22,395 bases of DNA from Candidatus Saccharimonadota bacterium (GCA_017429465.1 JAFROU010000053.1:1-22395); one strand, 5' to 3'. Positions 1-7,344 are shown, counted from the stretch's first letter. Made by a program: numbers and translations. Notes: generated by a model from the sequence alone, not told the origin.

Positions 1-858
1 AATAAAGATGATGGATGGAGCGTTCTTTTTAGCTTTATTAAATAAGTCGCGTACACGAGAGGCGCCAACACCAACAAACATTTCGGCAAACTCTGAACCA
101 GAGATACTAAAGAATGGGACGTTTGCTTCGCCAGCAACAGCGCGAGCCATTAAAGTCTTACCTGTACCTGGATCACCAGCTAGCAATACGCCGCGCGGAA
201 TCTTGGCGCCAAGTTTTTCGTATTTCTTTGGGCTTTTTAGAAAGTCGACGATTTCAGTTAAATCTTGTTTGGCAGATTCGTTGCCAGCTACATCATCGAA
301 AGTAACTTTCTTTTTGTCTGGACCATAAAGTCTGGCTTTGGCTTTGCCGAAACTCATTGATTGATTGTTTGATGATTGAACTTGGCGAATCATATAGCTA
401 AAGAAGAAGACGATGGCAAGAATTGGCAACACGACCATAGCAATGTCAAAGATAATGCCCATAACGTTGACCTCTTCTTCATATTCAATGACAGGATAAT
501 TCTCTTGACAATCAGTCAGTTCATCACCGGTTAGATCGGCACAGCGGTTAATTAAGCCTTGGTCATAAAGTGTGCCGGAAGAATCCTTTCTGGAGGTGGC
601 AGAGTGTTGTTTTAGGTCGGTGGTGTAGATTTTGAGAACATCGCCAGTAACGACAATTTTTTTAATACTACTTCCTTCTGGGTTATTTGCTTCAGCAATT
701 ACTTCAGACAGTGGCATTTCTTTTATTTCGGTTTGTTGGTTGTTGAGTGATAGAAAAGCCGAGCAGCAGAGGACTATAATACAAAAGAAGACAATTGTGC
801 GAACAGTGTTGCTGGATGATTTACCATTGACGTTTGGTTTTGGATTAACTTGTGGCAC
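1..858 (-). CDS. ftsH: ATP-dependent zinc metalloprotease FtsH, N-terminal part (truncated by window edge)
   Basis: Membrane-bound AAA+ protease that degrades misfolded and short-lived membrane and cytosolic proteins. Reading from a GTG at 858, 286 codons are present. There is a membrane segment at about residues 20-37, an extracytoplasmic domain containing two cysteines 11-12 residues apart, and a second membrane segment at about 138-160. The start of the AAA domain follows ([13 protein letters not shown], then Walker A GDPGTGKT). The frame is still open at base 1, just after SIIFI, where Walker B (DEID) should follow, so the ATPase core end and the HExxH protease domain lie outside the window. 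Walker A has GDPG where most FtsH proteins have GPPG. The GTG start is supported by AAGGAG ten bases upstream and by the promoter at 888-896. The family call is firm. Confidence 0.95.
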   Translation of the reverse strand, partial: MPQVNPKPNVNGKSSSNTVRTIVFFCIIVLCCSAFLSLNNQQTEIKEMPLSEVIAEANNPEGSSIKKIVVTGDVLKIYTTDLKQHSATSRKDSSGTLYDQGLINRCADLTGDELTDCQENYPVIEYEEEVNVMGIIFDIAMVVLPILAIVFFFSYMIRQVQSSNNQSMSFGKAKARLYGPDKKKVTFDDVAGNESAKQDLTEIVDFLKSPKKYEKLGAKIPRGVLLAGDPGTGKTLMARAVAGEANVPFFSISGSEFAEMFVGVGASRVRDLFNKAKKNAPSIIFI

Positions 859-887
859 GATAAAAATACTCCTTAAAAGATACAATA

Positions 888-896
888 ATTATACCA
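888..896 (-). promoter_or_regulatory. Extended -10 promoter for ftsH
   Basis: On the minus strand the sequence reads TGGTATAAT, a perfect extended -10 box. Transcription should start near base 881, giving a leader of about 23 bases that includes the AAGGAG site of ftsH. No convincing -35 box is seen, as is usual for extended -10 promoters. Confidence 0.7.
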
Positions 897-903
897 TAAA
901 AAT

Positions 904-921
904 AAAGGCTGTTTTGCCTTT
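904..921 (-). terminator. Hairpin after tRNA-Pro(CGG)
   Basis: AAAGGC and GCCTTT form a 6-bp stem with a 6-base loop. On the minus strand it is followed by ATTTTTA, and it lies nine bases past the tRNA 3' end. It would end the tRNA transcript just before the ftsH promoter. The stem is short, so strength is uncertain. Confidence 0.55.
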
Positions 922-929
922 TTGGTTTC

Positions 930-1005
930 TGGTCTGGGTGAACGGACTTGAACCGTCGACCTCAGCGTCCCGAACGCTGCGCGCTACCAACTGCGCCACA
1001 CCCAG
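930..1005 (-). tRNA. tRNA-Pro(CGG)
   Basis: A full cloverleaf with a 7-bp acceptor stem CTGGGTG/CACCCAG, including the C1-G72 pair typical of bacterial tRNA-Pro. The anticodon stem is CAGCG/CGCTG around loop TTCGGGA (anticodon CGG, reading CCG). It has a TTCAAGT T-loop, discriminator A and an encoded CCA end. A second tRNA-Pro with anticodon UGG lies on the opposite strand at 1638-1713. Confidence 0.95.
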
Positions 1006-1009
1006 ATTA

Positions 1010-1038
1010 TTTACATTTTAGCACGCTAAAGATAAAAT
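1010..1038 (+). promoter_or_regulatory. Promoter of the small membrane protein gene
   Basis: TTTACA (1010-1015), 17 bases, then TAAAAT (1033-1038). The predicted start of transcription is about 1045-1046, only a couple of bases before the ATG at 1048, and there is no Shine-Dalgarno site, so the mRNA is probably close to leaderless. Confidence 0.55.
1015..1023 (-). promoter_or_regulatory. Extended -10 promoter for tRNA-Pro(CGG)
   Basis: The minus strand reads TGCTAAAAT, ending nine bases before the mature tRNA 5' end, so the primary transcript would carry only a few extra 5' bases. It touches the -35 box of the oppositely oriented promoter of the next gene at base 1015. Confidence 0.5.
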
Positions 1039-1047
1039 ATCTAATAT

Positions 1048-1617
1048 ATGATGCAGTTTCTAAGACAACACAAAAAAATGTTTTGTTTCTTGTTTCCGAC
1101 AATTGCAGGAATTGTTTTAATCTTTTTAGCTTTTCCCTACATTACGGCAGGAATTACACCAGAAATTGGTAAGCTTGCAAAAGATACTGGACTATCGGTC
1201 TACACTATCCGTATGATTTTTGCGGTGGTGGCAGCGATTCTTTTGGTTGTGATTTTCCATGTTTTAAAACGAATTGGACTTAAAATTGCGACTATTGTGA
1301 TTATTATTTTGATGCTGTCGCCAATGGGTCTATATAGCATCGATCTGCGTGACCCAGAAAGCTTAGTGGCATACGCAAACAAAGTAGCAGATAATGTGCC
1401 AATTTTTGTCGAGAATGCGAGACTGTTTTATCAGACGTATGTTTATAGTTCAGCGAAACAGCCGATTGAAGAAATAAAAGATAAACTACCGGATGAGTTT
1501 TGGTATATTACGTCTAACATTAATGAAAAAGTCGATGAATTGTTTGATGGTTTTTCAGCGGCAGATCAAGTTTCGGCGGATGGTTTTTATCTATTTAAAC
1601 TAGAAAAAAATAAATAG
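1048..1617 (+). CDS. Hypothetical small membrane protein
   Basis: I do not recognise the family. The 189-residue product has three hydrophobic segments at about residues 12-33, 55-75 and 77-97, then a roughly 90-residue hydrophilic C-terminal part with mixed charge (LPDEFWYITSNINEKVDELF) that may form helices. Two ATGs in a row (1048 and 1051) could both serve as start. No ribosome binding site is visible, and a promoter ends nine bases upstream of the first ATG. The gene sits alone between two divergently placed tRNA-Pro genes, and the promoter of the second tRNA lies in its last codons. No function can be assigned. Confidence 0.75.
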   Translation: MMQFLRQHKKMFCFLFPTIAGIVLIFLAFPYITAGITPEIGKLAKDTGLSVYTIRMIFAVVAAILLVVIFHVLKRIGLKIATIVIIILMLSPMGLYSIDLRDPESLVAYANKVADNVPIFVENARLFYQTYVYSSAKQPIEEIKDKLPDEFWYITSNINEKVDELFDGFSAADQVSADGFYLFKLEKNK

Positions 1618-1629
1618 TTGTGGTATAAT
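1601..1629 (+). promoter_or_regulatory. Promoter of tRNA-Pro(UGG)
   Basis: TAGAAA (1601-1606, 4 of 6 consensus -35 bases), a 17-base spacer, then TGGTATAAT (1621-1629), a perfect extended -10. It overlaps the stop codon of the upstream gene and ends eight bases before the tRNA. Confidence 0.75.
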
Positions 1630-1637
1630 AATCGTAC

Positions 1638-1713
1638 CGGGGTGTAGCACAGTTGGTAGCGCGCAACGTTTGGGACGTTGAGGTCGTCCGTTCGAGTCGG
1701 ATCACCCCGACCA
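1638..1713 (+). tRNA. tRNA-Pro(UGG)
   Basis: Cloverleaf with acceptor stem CGGGGTG/CACCCCG (C1-G72 as in tRNA-Pro), anticodon stem CAACG/CGTTG around TTTGGGA (anticodon TGG), a TTCGAGT T-loop, discriminator A and encoded CCA. It is closely related to the tRNA-Pro(CGG) at 930-1005, which suggests an old duplication. Confidence 0.96.
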
Positions 1714-1742
1714 TAAAAAAAGACAACTAGGGTTGTCTATTT
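1714..1742. terminator. Bidirectional terminator between tRNA-Pro(UGG) and the convergent gene
   Basis: AGACAAC (1721-1727) pairs with GTTGTCT (1732-1738) around a TAGG loop. On the plus strand it is followed by ATTTTTATTT and on the minus strand by TTTTTTTATGG, so it can end both the tRNA transcript and the rny operon transcript. Confidence 0.8.
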
Positions 1743-2504
1743 TTATTTGCTGTATTCTTCAACTTTAAATAGCTTTGAAACGCCTGGAACGTATTTGTTC
1801 AGAATGTAGTAATCATGTTTTACGGCTGAATTAGTGTCGACAGATATTTCTTCAATTGGATTGTAACCAAATAGAAGGCCATCATAGTTTTTTGGCATTT
1901 TAATGTCGGCCGTTATATAAACCGTACTTGGTGATTCCCAACGATTGCCATCTTTTTGCGCATAGTCGCCATAGAACCAAGAAGTAGAAAGGTTTACTGA
2001 AACTGGATAGGTTTTTCCCTGCCATTCAACGATCATATCACTAGATGTAGTGTCATTACCGTTTGTAATTTTTAGATCTATCATTTTTCCGGTATAAGCA
2101 TCGTAGAATTCCATGCCGCTATAAACAATGTAATTCATGTATTTCGTGCTTGCGCCTTCTTGAATGAAGTAGCTATTACCATTAGTAGACGCTTTAATGG
2201 AAACGAGCCAGTAATCTGGTTCTTCTGGAATATCGGTAAAATGAATTGATTCAATCATATGGTTTGATGTGATTACTTCATTTTCAGAAAAATCTTTAAA
2301 GGTGGAATTATTATAGGTGCGAGCTAAGGCGCTTGGCATAATAAAATCACCAATTGGATCAAGTACAATGCCACTTTTTTCTAAATAGTTGCGATTGTCG
2401 GAACGACGAAAAACAAGGAGAAGTGCTAAGGCGATAATAAGAATAACGCAGAGAACACTAAGGAAGTTGTTTTTAGTTTTGATTCTAAAATGCGAGCCTT
2501 CCAT
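1743..2504 (-). CDS. Hypothetical single-pass surface protein
   Basis: Family not recognised. The 253-residue product has a short basic N-terminus (MEGSHFRIKTKNN), one hydrophobic segment at about residues 14-32, and a roughly 220-residue domain outside the membrane. That domain is rich in Tyr, Asn, Ser and Thr with alternating strands (TYPVSVNLSTSWFYGDYA), which suggests a beta-rich fold. The segment is probably an uncleaved signal anchor, because RRSDNR follows it and no clear signal peptidase site is seen. The ATG lies two bases past the stop of the RNase Y gene and has no Shine-Dalgarno site, so it is probably translated by coupling as the second gene of the rny operon. A role in RNA decay cannot be concluded from position alone. 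Confidence 0.75.
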   Translation of the reverse strand: MEGSHFRIKTKNNFLSVLCVILIIALALLLVFRRSDNRNYLEKSGIVLDPIGDFIMPSALARTYNNSTFKDFSENEVITSNHMIESIHFTDIPEEPDYWLVSIKASTNGNSYFIQEGASTKYMNYIVYSGMEFYDAYTGKMIDLKITNGNDTTSSDMIVEWQGKTYPVSVNLSTSWFYGDYAQKDGNRWESPSTVYITADIKMPKNYDGLLFGYNPIEEISVDTNSAVKHDYYILNKYVPGVSKLFKVEEYSK

Positions 2505-2506
2505 AA

Positions 2507-4024
2507 TTACTTAGCGTATTCAATCGCTCTAGTTTCGCGAATGACATTAACTTTAATGATGCCAGGATAGGACATAGTGGCCTCGATTTTGTTAGCAATG
2601 TCACGTGCAAGTTTTAAGGCAGTGAGGTCATCAACTTGTTTTGGTTCAACAATTACACGAATTTCGCGTCCAGCAGAAATGGCATAGGCCTTGTCGATGC
2701 CTGGGAAGGATGTAGCGAGGTTTTCGAGATCACGCATACGTTCAGCAAAGTTCTCGGCAGAAATGTTGCGAGCACCTGGACGAGCTGCAGAAATGGCATC
2801 AACGATTTTAACAATAATTGCTTCTGGCGTGGTTGGCTCAATATCATCATGGTGAGCAGCAATGGCATGGACAATTTCTTCTGGCATACCATATTTCTTG
2901 GCAAGTTCGGCACCAATTTCAGCGTGTTTTCCTTCAATTTTGTGAGTCACAGCTTTGCCCATGTCGTGAAGCAGGGTTGCGGTTTTGGCGATGCGTTTGT
3001 CGGCACCAATTTCTTCTGCAATCATGCCGGCCATATGAGCCATTTCAATGGAATGGAGTAAAACGTTTTGGCCATAGCTAGTGCGGAATTTAAGTTCGCC
3101 AAGTAAGTGTAAAATCTCGCGTGGAATACCGATGACACCAACTTCACGAGCGGCGTCTTCGCCGGCACGAACTACTTCTTTTTCAATTTCCTTTTCGGCT
3201 TTTGCAACTGCTTCTTCAATACTTGAAGGATTAATGCGGCCATCTTTCATCAAACGTTCCAAAGCATAACGAGCAACTTGGCGGCGGATTGGATCAAATG
3301 AACTTAAAACTACCATGCCTGGAGTATCATCAACCATGATGTCTACGCCAGTAGCGCGCTGTAAAGCTTGAATGTTGCGACCTTCCTTACCAATAATGCG
3401 GCCTTTCATTTCATCATCAGGAAGTTTTAGTGCAGTAATAGTGCGGTCGGCAGTAACTTCAGAAGACATACGTTCCATGGCGGTTAGAAGCATAGATTGC
3501 GCTGTTTCATCAATGTCGTGCTTAATTTCTTTTTGCTCTTTATTAATGAGACCGACAAGATCTTGCTTAATATCGTTTTCGGTCATCTTCATTAATTTTT
3601 CAAGAGCTTCATCTTTAGTGAGGCTAGCAATTTTTTCGAGTTTTTCATGTTGTTTGGTACGAATATCGCGAATTTCGTTTTTAAGATCCTCGATTTCCTT
3701 TTCTTCTTTCAAAAGCTTTTCGGATTTCTTTTCGATTTGATCGAGTTTGCTGTCAAGCGTGGTTTCACGCTCGGCCAAACGATTCTCGGTCTTCTTCCAT
3801 TCTCTGCGACGATCGTTTTCTTCTTGCTGGTTTTTTTCAGTCAAGCTGGCAGCTTCTTTTTTAGCTTCAAGCACAATATCTGAAGCCTCATGCTTAGCTT
3901 TTCTAATTAGATCATCAGCTTTATTCTTGCCGCCCTTCTCCTTAGATTTGTCGTAAGCAAAAACTCCTCCGGCACCAGCAGCAAGCCCTACTACGGCGGC
4001 AATAATGATGAGAGTTATATTCAT
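2507..4024 (-). CDS. rny: Ribonuclease Y
   Basis: Membrane-anchored endoribonuclease that starts mRNA decay. The 505 residues match the usual length of about 520 and the full domain order. A membrane anchor lies at about residues 3-24, followed by a long charged coiled coil (about 30-200), a KH domain with the GRIIGKEG loop (208-215), and an HD domain with H324 and the LLHDMGK metal motif (H353, D354), then HHDD at 391-394. The C-terminus ends in the conserved YPGIIKVNVIRE block. A weak GGAAAGAGG site precedes the ATG. The gene has its own promoter (4113-4120) and a leader of about 80 bases with a strong hairpin. Downstream it is followed within two bases by an unknown surface protein gene. 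Confidence 0.97.
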   Translation of the reverse strand: MNITLIIIAAVVGLAAGAGGVFAYDKSKEKGGKNKADDLIRKAKHEASDIVLEAKKEAASLTEKNQQEENDRRREWKKTENRLAERETTLDSKLDQIEKKSEKLLKEEKEIEDLKNEIRDIRTKQHEKLEKIASLTKDEALEKLMKMTENDIKQDLVGLINKEQKEIKHDIDETAQSMLLTAMERMSSEVTADRTITALKLPDDEMKGRIIGKEGRNIQALQRATGVDIMVDDTPGMVVLSSFDPIRRQVARYALERLMKDGRINPSSIEEAVAKAEKEIEKEVVRAGEDAAREVGVIGIPREILHLLGELKFRTSYGQNVLLHSIEMAHMAGMIAEEIGADKRIAKTATLLHDMGKAVTHKIEGKHAEIGAELAKKYGMPEEIVHAIAAHHDDIEPTTPEAIIVKIVDAISAARPGARNISAENFAERMRDLENLATSFPGIDKAYAISAGREIRVIVEPKQVDDLTALKLARDIANKIEATMSYPGIIKVNVIRETRAIEYAK

Positions 4025-4047
4025 AAACCTCTTTCCTAATTGTCATT

Positions 4048-4071
4048 GCTGGTATTTTTCTCTATACCAGC
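4048..4071 (-). promoter_or_regulatory. Hairpin in the rny 5' leader
   Basis: GCTGGTAT and ATACCAGC form a perfect 8-bp stem with an 8-base loop, inside the untranslated leader and about 24 bases before the rny start codon. No T-run follows on the minus strand, so it is not a terminator. It could influence mRNA stability or translation of RNase Y. Autoregulation is conjecture. Confidence 0.5.
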
Positions 4072-4112
4072 GGGGTAACAAATAAATATAAATTAATAAA
4101 TTTCCAGTATTG

Positions 4113-4120
4113 ATTATAGC
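4113..4120 (-). promoter_or_regulatory. Extended -10 promoter for rny
   Basis: The minus strand reads TGCTATAAT, a perfect extended -10 (TATAAT at 4113-4118) just downstream of the stop codon of the preceding gene. Transcription would start near 4106. No clear -35 box is seen. Confidence 0.7.
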
Positions 4121-4129
4121 ACAAAATTA

Positions 4130-4984
4130 TTAAAATTTTGAGACATTTTTTGTAAGCATCGTCTTGATGAGGTTAACGGCAGATGCTTCAAGATCTTTAT
4201 CGGAAGAAGAAGTACTAAAGACGGCTTTTGGTTTTTGGTAGAAAAAGTTGTAGCTATTAACGGTAATCACTTTATCGCCAAAGCTAACGCCATCGCTATC
4301 AGAATCGCCGTCAGAAGCTTTGATGCGAACAAGGCAGCCCATACCACCTGGGTTTTGATTAACGTCAGCAGCAGCTAAAGTATATTGCGTCCCTTGTTGC
4401 ACCTCACCATTAAAGCAAATGCGTGGGCGATAGTTGCCGTCTTGGTCAACGATATAGCTAAGCATGGTGAGATTATTAATTACTTTAATTTTGATTCCCC
4501 ATTGACCTAGATAGATCGTGTCAGCGTCAACGGAAAAAGTCGGAATGTCTTCGGCGCTGTTGATCTCATGGCCGGTTTGTTCAGCAAGGGCCTTAACGAT
4601 GGCTTCGTTTTTTGCATTTTGGCTCTTTAGTTCGGTGATGGCTTGTTCGCTGGAAGCACTACTGGTGAGACCCCAAATACCAAGGACGAGGCCGGCAAAA
4701 GCTAGAATACCAAGAAAGGCCATAATAATTGGGTTGCCGCCAGATTTTTTTGCTGGTTCTGGAGCGGAAGTAGTTGGAGCATTCGGATCTTGCACTGGCT
4801 GACCAGGTTGGCCTGGTTGAACTGGTGGAATACCCTGTTGCCCAGTTTGTTGTTGCTGCTGGATATACGTAGCATAATCTAGTGGCGCTTGCGGACGCAT
4901 TGGCTCAACAGCAGGAGTGCCAACTGTCCTTTGCATCGGTGGGACCGGCGTGCGACCAGATTGAAAATTAATTTTTGGGTCCAT
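4130..4984 (-). CDS. Hypothetical membrane protein with Pro/Gln-rich N-terminal tail
   Basis: Family not recognised. The 284-residue product begins with about 80 residues of low-complexity sequence rich in Pro, Gln and Gly (a QQQQQ run and two PGQPGQP-like repeats). One membrane segment follows (about 84-107), then a short predicted coiled coil (about 112-137), then a roughly 145-residue folded region containing two cysteines (ICFNGE and MGCLVRI). The lack of a signal peptide and the KK before the membrane segment suggest the disordered tail stays in the cytoplasm and the Cys-containing domain is outside. AAGGA lies six bases before the ATG, and a perfect extended -10 box lies at 5008-5015. 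It is transcribed separately from tsaB and rny. Confidence 0.75.
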   Translation of the reverse strand: MDPKINFQSGRTPVPPMQRTVGTPAVEPMRPQAPLDYATYIQQQQQTGQQGIPPVQPGQPGQPVQDPNAPTTSAPEPAKKSGGNPIIMAFLGILAFAGLVLGIWGLTSSASSEQAITELKSQNAKNEAIVKALAEQTGHEINSAEDIPTFSVDADTIYLGQWGIKIKVINNLTMLSYIVDQDGNYRPRICFNGEVQQGTQYTLAAADVNQNPGGMGCLVRIKASDGDSDSDGVSFGDKVITVNSYNFFYQKPKAVFSTSSSDKDLEASAVNLIKTMLTKNVSKF

Positions 4985-5007
4985 AAAAAATCCTTATTTC
5001 TGGTTTA

Positions 5008-5015
5008 ATTATAGC
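5008..5015 (-). promoter_or_regulatory. Extended -10 promoter for the Pro/Gln-tail protein
   Basis: The minus strand reads TGCTATAAT (TATAAT at 5008-5013). It lies 23 bases before the ATG, giving a leader of about 17 bases that just includes the AAGGA site. Confidence 0.7.
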
Positions 5016-5034
5016 ATAAACGGAATAAAAGTTG

Positions 5035-5367
5035 TTACTTTTTTGGTGGCGTAATGTTGGCTGGACGACCGTAATCCGGAATAATAATTTGACGTTTTTC
5101 GCCGTGGTGGTCGTAGAGCGGAATATTTAATTGATCAGCAAGAGCATTGACGACAGTAGCGCCAATACGTAGACCAGTAAATGAGCCTGGGCCAGCAAAG
5201 AAAGTGATTTCGGAAATATCTTGCCAGGTAGCATGATTTTCGTCGAGTTTGTCTTTAATAAATTGGTGAAGCCCCTCAGCTAAATCGCGGCCAGATTCCC
5301 AAGTGTATTCATGATCATCTAGTTTTAACTTACAAACTGGAGTGGAAGTGTCTAAATACATTTTCAT
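5035..5367 (-). CDS. tsaB: TsaB-like t6A synthesis protein, first lobe only
   Basis: TsaB forms a complex with TsaD and TsaE that makes N6-threonylcarbamoyladenosine at position 37 of ANN-reading tRNAs. It acts as a scaffold and not as the enzyme. The N-terminus (MYLDTSTPVCKLKL) and the motif AGPGSFTGLRIG (about 58-69) are diagnostic of the family. The product is only 110 residues, while typical TsaB is over 200, so the second ASKHA lobe is missing. It ends in a basic PPKK tail and the stop is clean, so this is a short form and not an obvious frameshift. The ATG overlaps the tsaE stop by four bases (ATGA), and GAGG lies upstream, showing translational coupling. Confidence 0.88.
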   Translation of the reverse strand: MKMYLDTSTPVCKLKLDDHEYTWESGRDLAEGLHQFIKDKLDENHATWQDISEITFFAGPGSFTGLRIGATVVNALADQLNIPLYDHHGEKRQIIIPDYGRPANITPPKK

Positions 5368-5765
5368 AGAATGACCTCACGTGATTCGTCATCGTTTAAT
5401 GTTATCTCGATTTTTTGGTGACCTTCTGGCAATAAATTTTTAACCGTGTCAGCCCATTCTACCACGACTACGGCATGAGGATTTTGCATGGATTCGAGCA
5501 AATCGTCCTGCATAATGCCAGGGTCTTTTAGGCGATAAAAATCATAATGAATAAGCGTGCAGTTATCGCCAGAATACTGTTTGGAGATTGTAAAACTCGG
5601 GCTAGTAACGGTGGATTTAACGCCAAGCCCTTTGGCAAGACCACGTGTAAAAGTAGTTTTGCCGGTGCCGACATCACCAACTAATTCGATTACAGCAGGA
5701 AAAGTTAAGCCTTTAGCAAACTGCTCGCCAAACTCTAACATTTCTTGCTCCGAATTAATTTTCAT
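5364..5765 (-). CDS. tsaE: tRNA t6A biosynthesis ATPase TsaE
   Basis: Small P-loop ATPase of the TsaBDE complex; ATP turnover resets TsaD between rounds of t6A synthesis. The 133-residue product has Walker A GDVGTGKTT (30-38), the family block TSPSF (54-58), IHYDFYRL (72-79) and VVVEWAD (100-106), all in the expected order and at the expected length. It is the first gene of a two-gene operon with tsaB. The ATG lies six bases after a perfect -10 box with no ribosome binding site, so the mRNA is probably leaderless. It is divergent from comEC. Confidence 0.95.
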   Translation of the reverse strand: MKINSEQEMLEFGEQFAKGLTFPAVIELVGDVGTGKTTFTRGLAKGLGVKSTVTSPSFTISKQYSGDNCTLIHYDFYRLKDPGIMQDDLLESMQNPHAVVVVEWADTVKNLLPEGHQKIEITLNDDESREVIL

Positions 5766-5771
5766 GTCCTA

Positions 5772-5780
5772 ATTATACCA
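5772..5780 (-). promoter_or_regulatory. Extended -10 promoter for tsaE-tsaB
   Basis: The minus strand reads TGGTATAAT (TATAAT at 5772-5777), with TTAAAA 17 bases upstream as a possible weak -35. Only six bases separate the box from the tsaE ATG, so transcription should begin at or next to the start codon. Confidence 0.7.
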
Positions 5781-5787
5781 CTCGTGG

Positions 5788-5817
5788 TTGCAAGTTTTAA
5801 GAGTTTTCTTCTATAGT
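5788..5817 (+). promoter_or_regulatory. Promoter for comEC
   Basis: TTGCAA (5788-5793), 18 bases, TATAGT (5812-5817). Six bases later comes an in-frame GTG (5824), the same spacing as at several other genes here, so comEC may also be leaderless. Confidence 0.5.
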
Positions 5818-5823
5818 GCAGGA

Positions 5824-7344
5824 GTGCAACGATTTTTGCATCAGTCCTACATGTTGATGGGTTTGGCGTGCGGAATAATTGCTGGAACGGTTCTGGCACT
5901 AGTGCTCCGCGTTGATTTTTTTGCTTCTCCTTTATGGGTAGTAGTGGCACTAGCAGTTTTTGTTTACGCATACTTATATCCCATTTACTTCTTTGTGGCG
6001 CTTGCATTTGTAGCAGGAATGGTGGCAGCATTATTTCGCACTTCCATTGAACTGACTAGCCAAAACTTAGTTAATGACTTAGTCAGTCAGCGAGTTAAAA
6101 TCGTTGGCATGGTGGCGGATGATCCGGATGTAGATGAAAACACGATGAGTTTAAAACTCAAAAACGTGGTGGTGGAGAGTAATAATATTTCTGGAAAAAT
6201 TTTTGTGAGATTGAAAAGTAGTAAAACGATTCATCGCTCGGACTTAATAACGCTAAATGGAAAAGTATCATCAGGATTTGGCATTTATGTTGGCGCGGTG
6301 TATCAACCAGAGGTTTTAAAAATTGAGCGATCAGAGCTTGGAGATGTGACATTAAATCTGCGAAAAAGTTTTGCGGATGAAATTAGAAAATACATTCCAC
6401 AAAATGAATCGCAGTTGGGGCTAGCGTATCTGCTGGGAATAAAAAATGGTCTAGACGATCATTTGTTGGAGTTGCTACGCGTCGTAGGTTTAACGCATAT
6501 TGTGGTAGCTTCCGGAACACATTTATCAATTCTGGTAAACGTGGCGAAGAAGATTTTTGGGAGAATATCGCGTTTTGCGGGATTACTATTTTCAATTATT
6601 CTGGTTGTTGGTTTTGCTACAATGATTGGTTGGACGGCTTCAATTACGAGGGCAGCGCTAGTAGCGATTGGTTCACTTTTGGCATGGTACGTAGGACGAA
6701 AATGGCAACCTACGCGACTACTTTTGATTGTTATGGCGATGACACTTTTGATTGACCCGATGAATATTATAAACATAGGCTGGCTATTATCGTTTGGTGC
6801 TTTTGGCGGAATTATGATTATTAGTCCAGCGATGACAAAATATTTGTATGGTGAAACTAAGCCAAATATAATAATGAGAACTATAATTATGACAATTTCT
6901 GCTACACTGATGTGCTTGCCAGTTCTTTTATACTCTTTCGGATCAATCTCACTAATCGCATTACCGGCTAACCTAATCATTCTGCCAACAATTCCCTACG
7001 CAATGGGATTAACATTTTTTACAGGTGCAGTTTCGTGGTGGCCGTGGTTAGCTGGTGTGGTGGGCGGACTAGCTAAAATATTGCTAGATTTCCATATTGC
7101 AGTGGTAGATTTTTTGAGTGAACAAAAAATGTTTTTATTTGAAATGGAACCAGAAAATTCACTGGTATATGTATTATATGTGCCGATTTTGATAGGAATA
7201 TTAAAAATAAAGCAAAATATCAAGATAGGCCGCGATAGTAGCACCAAGCACCACTGGACCTTCAATCGTCGATATGAAATTACAAATATTCACGGAGAGA
7301 TCGTCGAAGGAGAAGAAATATCCCAGCGGGCCTGCAATCATTGA
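5824..7344 (+). CDS. comEC: ComEC/Rec2-family DNA uptake channel protein
   Basis: Polytopic membrane protein that moves single-stranded DNA across the cytoplasmic membrane during natural transformation. From the GTG at 5824 it is 506 residues. Two or three N-terminal membrane segments are followed by a soluble beta domain like DUF4131 (about 80-175), then the Competence domain with GLTHIVVASGTHLSILV (about 222-238) and GWLLSFGAFGGI (about 319-330), matching the GLSHLLAISGLH and GFQLSF signatures. The C-terminal metallo-beta-lactamase domain of long ComEC proteins is absent. The last 47 or so residues are hydrophilic and lie wholly antisense to the gene at 7201-7644, so the natural end of the protein may once have been near 7200. 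The GTG start is chosen from the promoter spacing; the open frame extends back to a TTG at 5788, which overlaps the -35 box. Confidence 0.9.
   Translation: MQRFLHQSYMLMGLACGIIAGTVLALVLRVDFFASPLWVVVALAVFVYAYLYPIYFFVALAFVAGMVAALFRTSIELTSQNLVNDLVSQRVKIVGMVADDPDVDENTMSLKLKNVVVESNNISGKIFVRLKSSKTIHRSDLITLNGKVSSGFGIYVGAVYQPEVLKIERSELGDVTLNLRKSFADEIRKYIPQNESQLGLAYLLGIKNGLDDHLLELLRVVGLTHIVVASGTHLSILVNVAKKIFGRISRFAGLLFSIILVVGFATMIGWTASITRAALVAIGSLLAWYVGRKWQPTRLLLIVMAMTLLIDPMNIINIGWLLSFGAFGGIMIISPAMTKYLYGETKPNIIMRTIIMTISATLMCLPVLLYSFGSISLIALPANLIILPTIPYAMGLTFFTGAVSWWPWLAGVVGGLAKILLDFHIAVVDFLSEQKMFLFEMEPENSLVYVLYVPILIGILKIKQNIKIGRDSSTKHHWTFNRRYEITNIHGEIVEGEEISQRACNH

Noticed and set aside
632..1021. 129-codon plus-strand frame running through ftsH and the tRNA-Pro gene
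   Set aside because: It covers a tRNA gene and the ftsH promoter on the opposite strand, so it cannot be a normal protein gene.
3372..3740. 122-codon open frame antisense to the RNase Y coiled coil
   Set aside because: It is the mirror of Lys- and Glu-rich codons, giving Ser/Phe-rich sequence. RNase Y is certain here.
6459..6980. 173-codon open frame antisense to comEC
   Set aside because: It lies wholly inside a well-supported comEC reading frame, with no promoter or ribosome binding site seen and composition typical of an antisense shadow (runs of Ile, Val).
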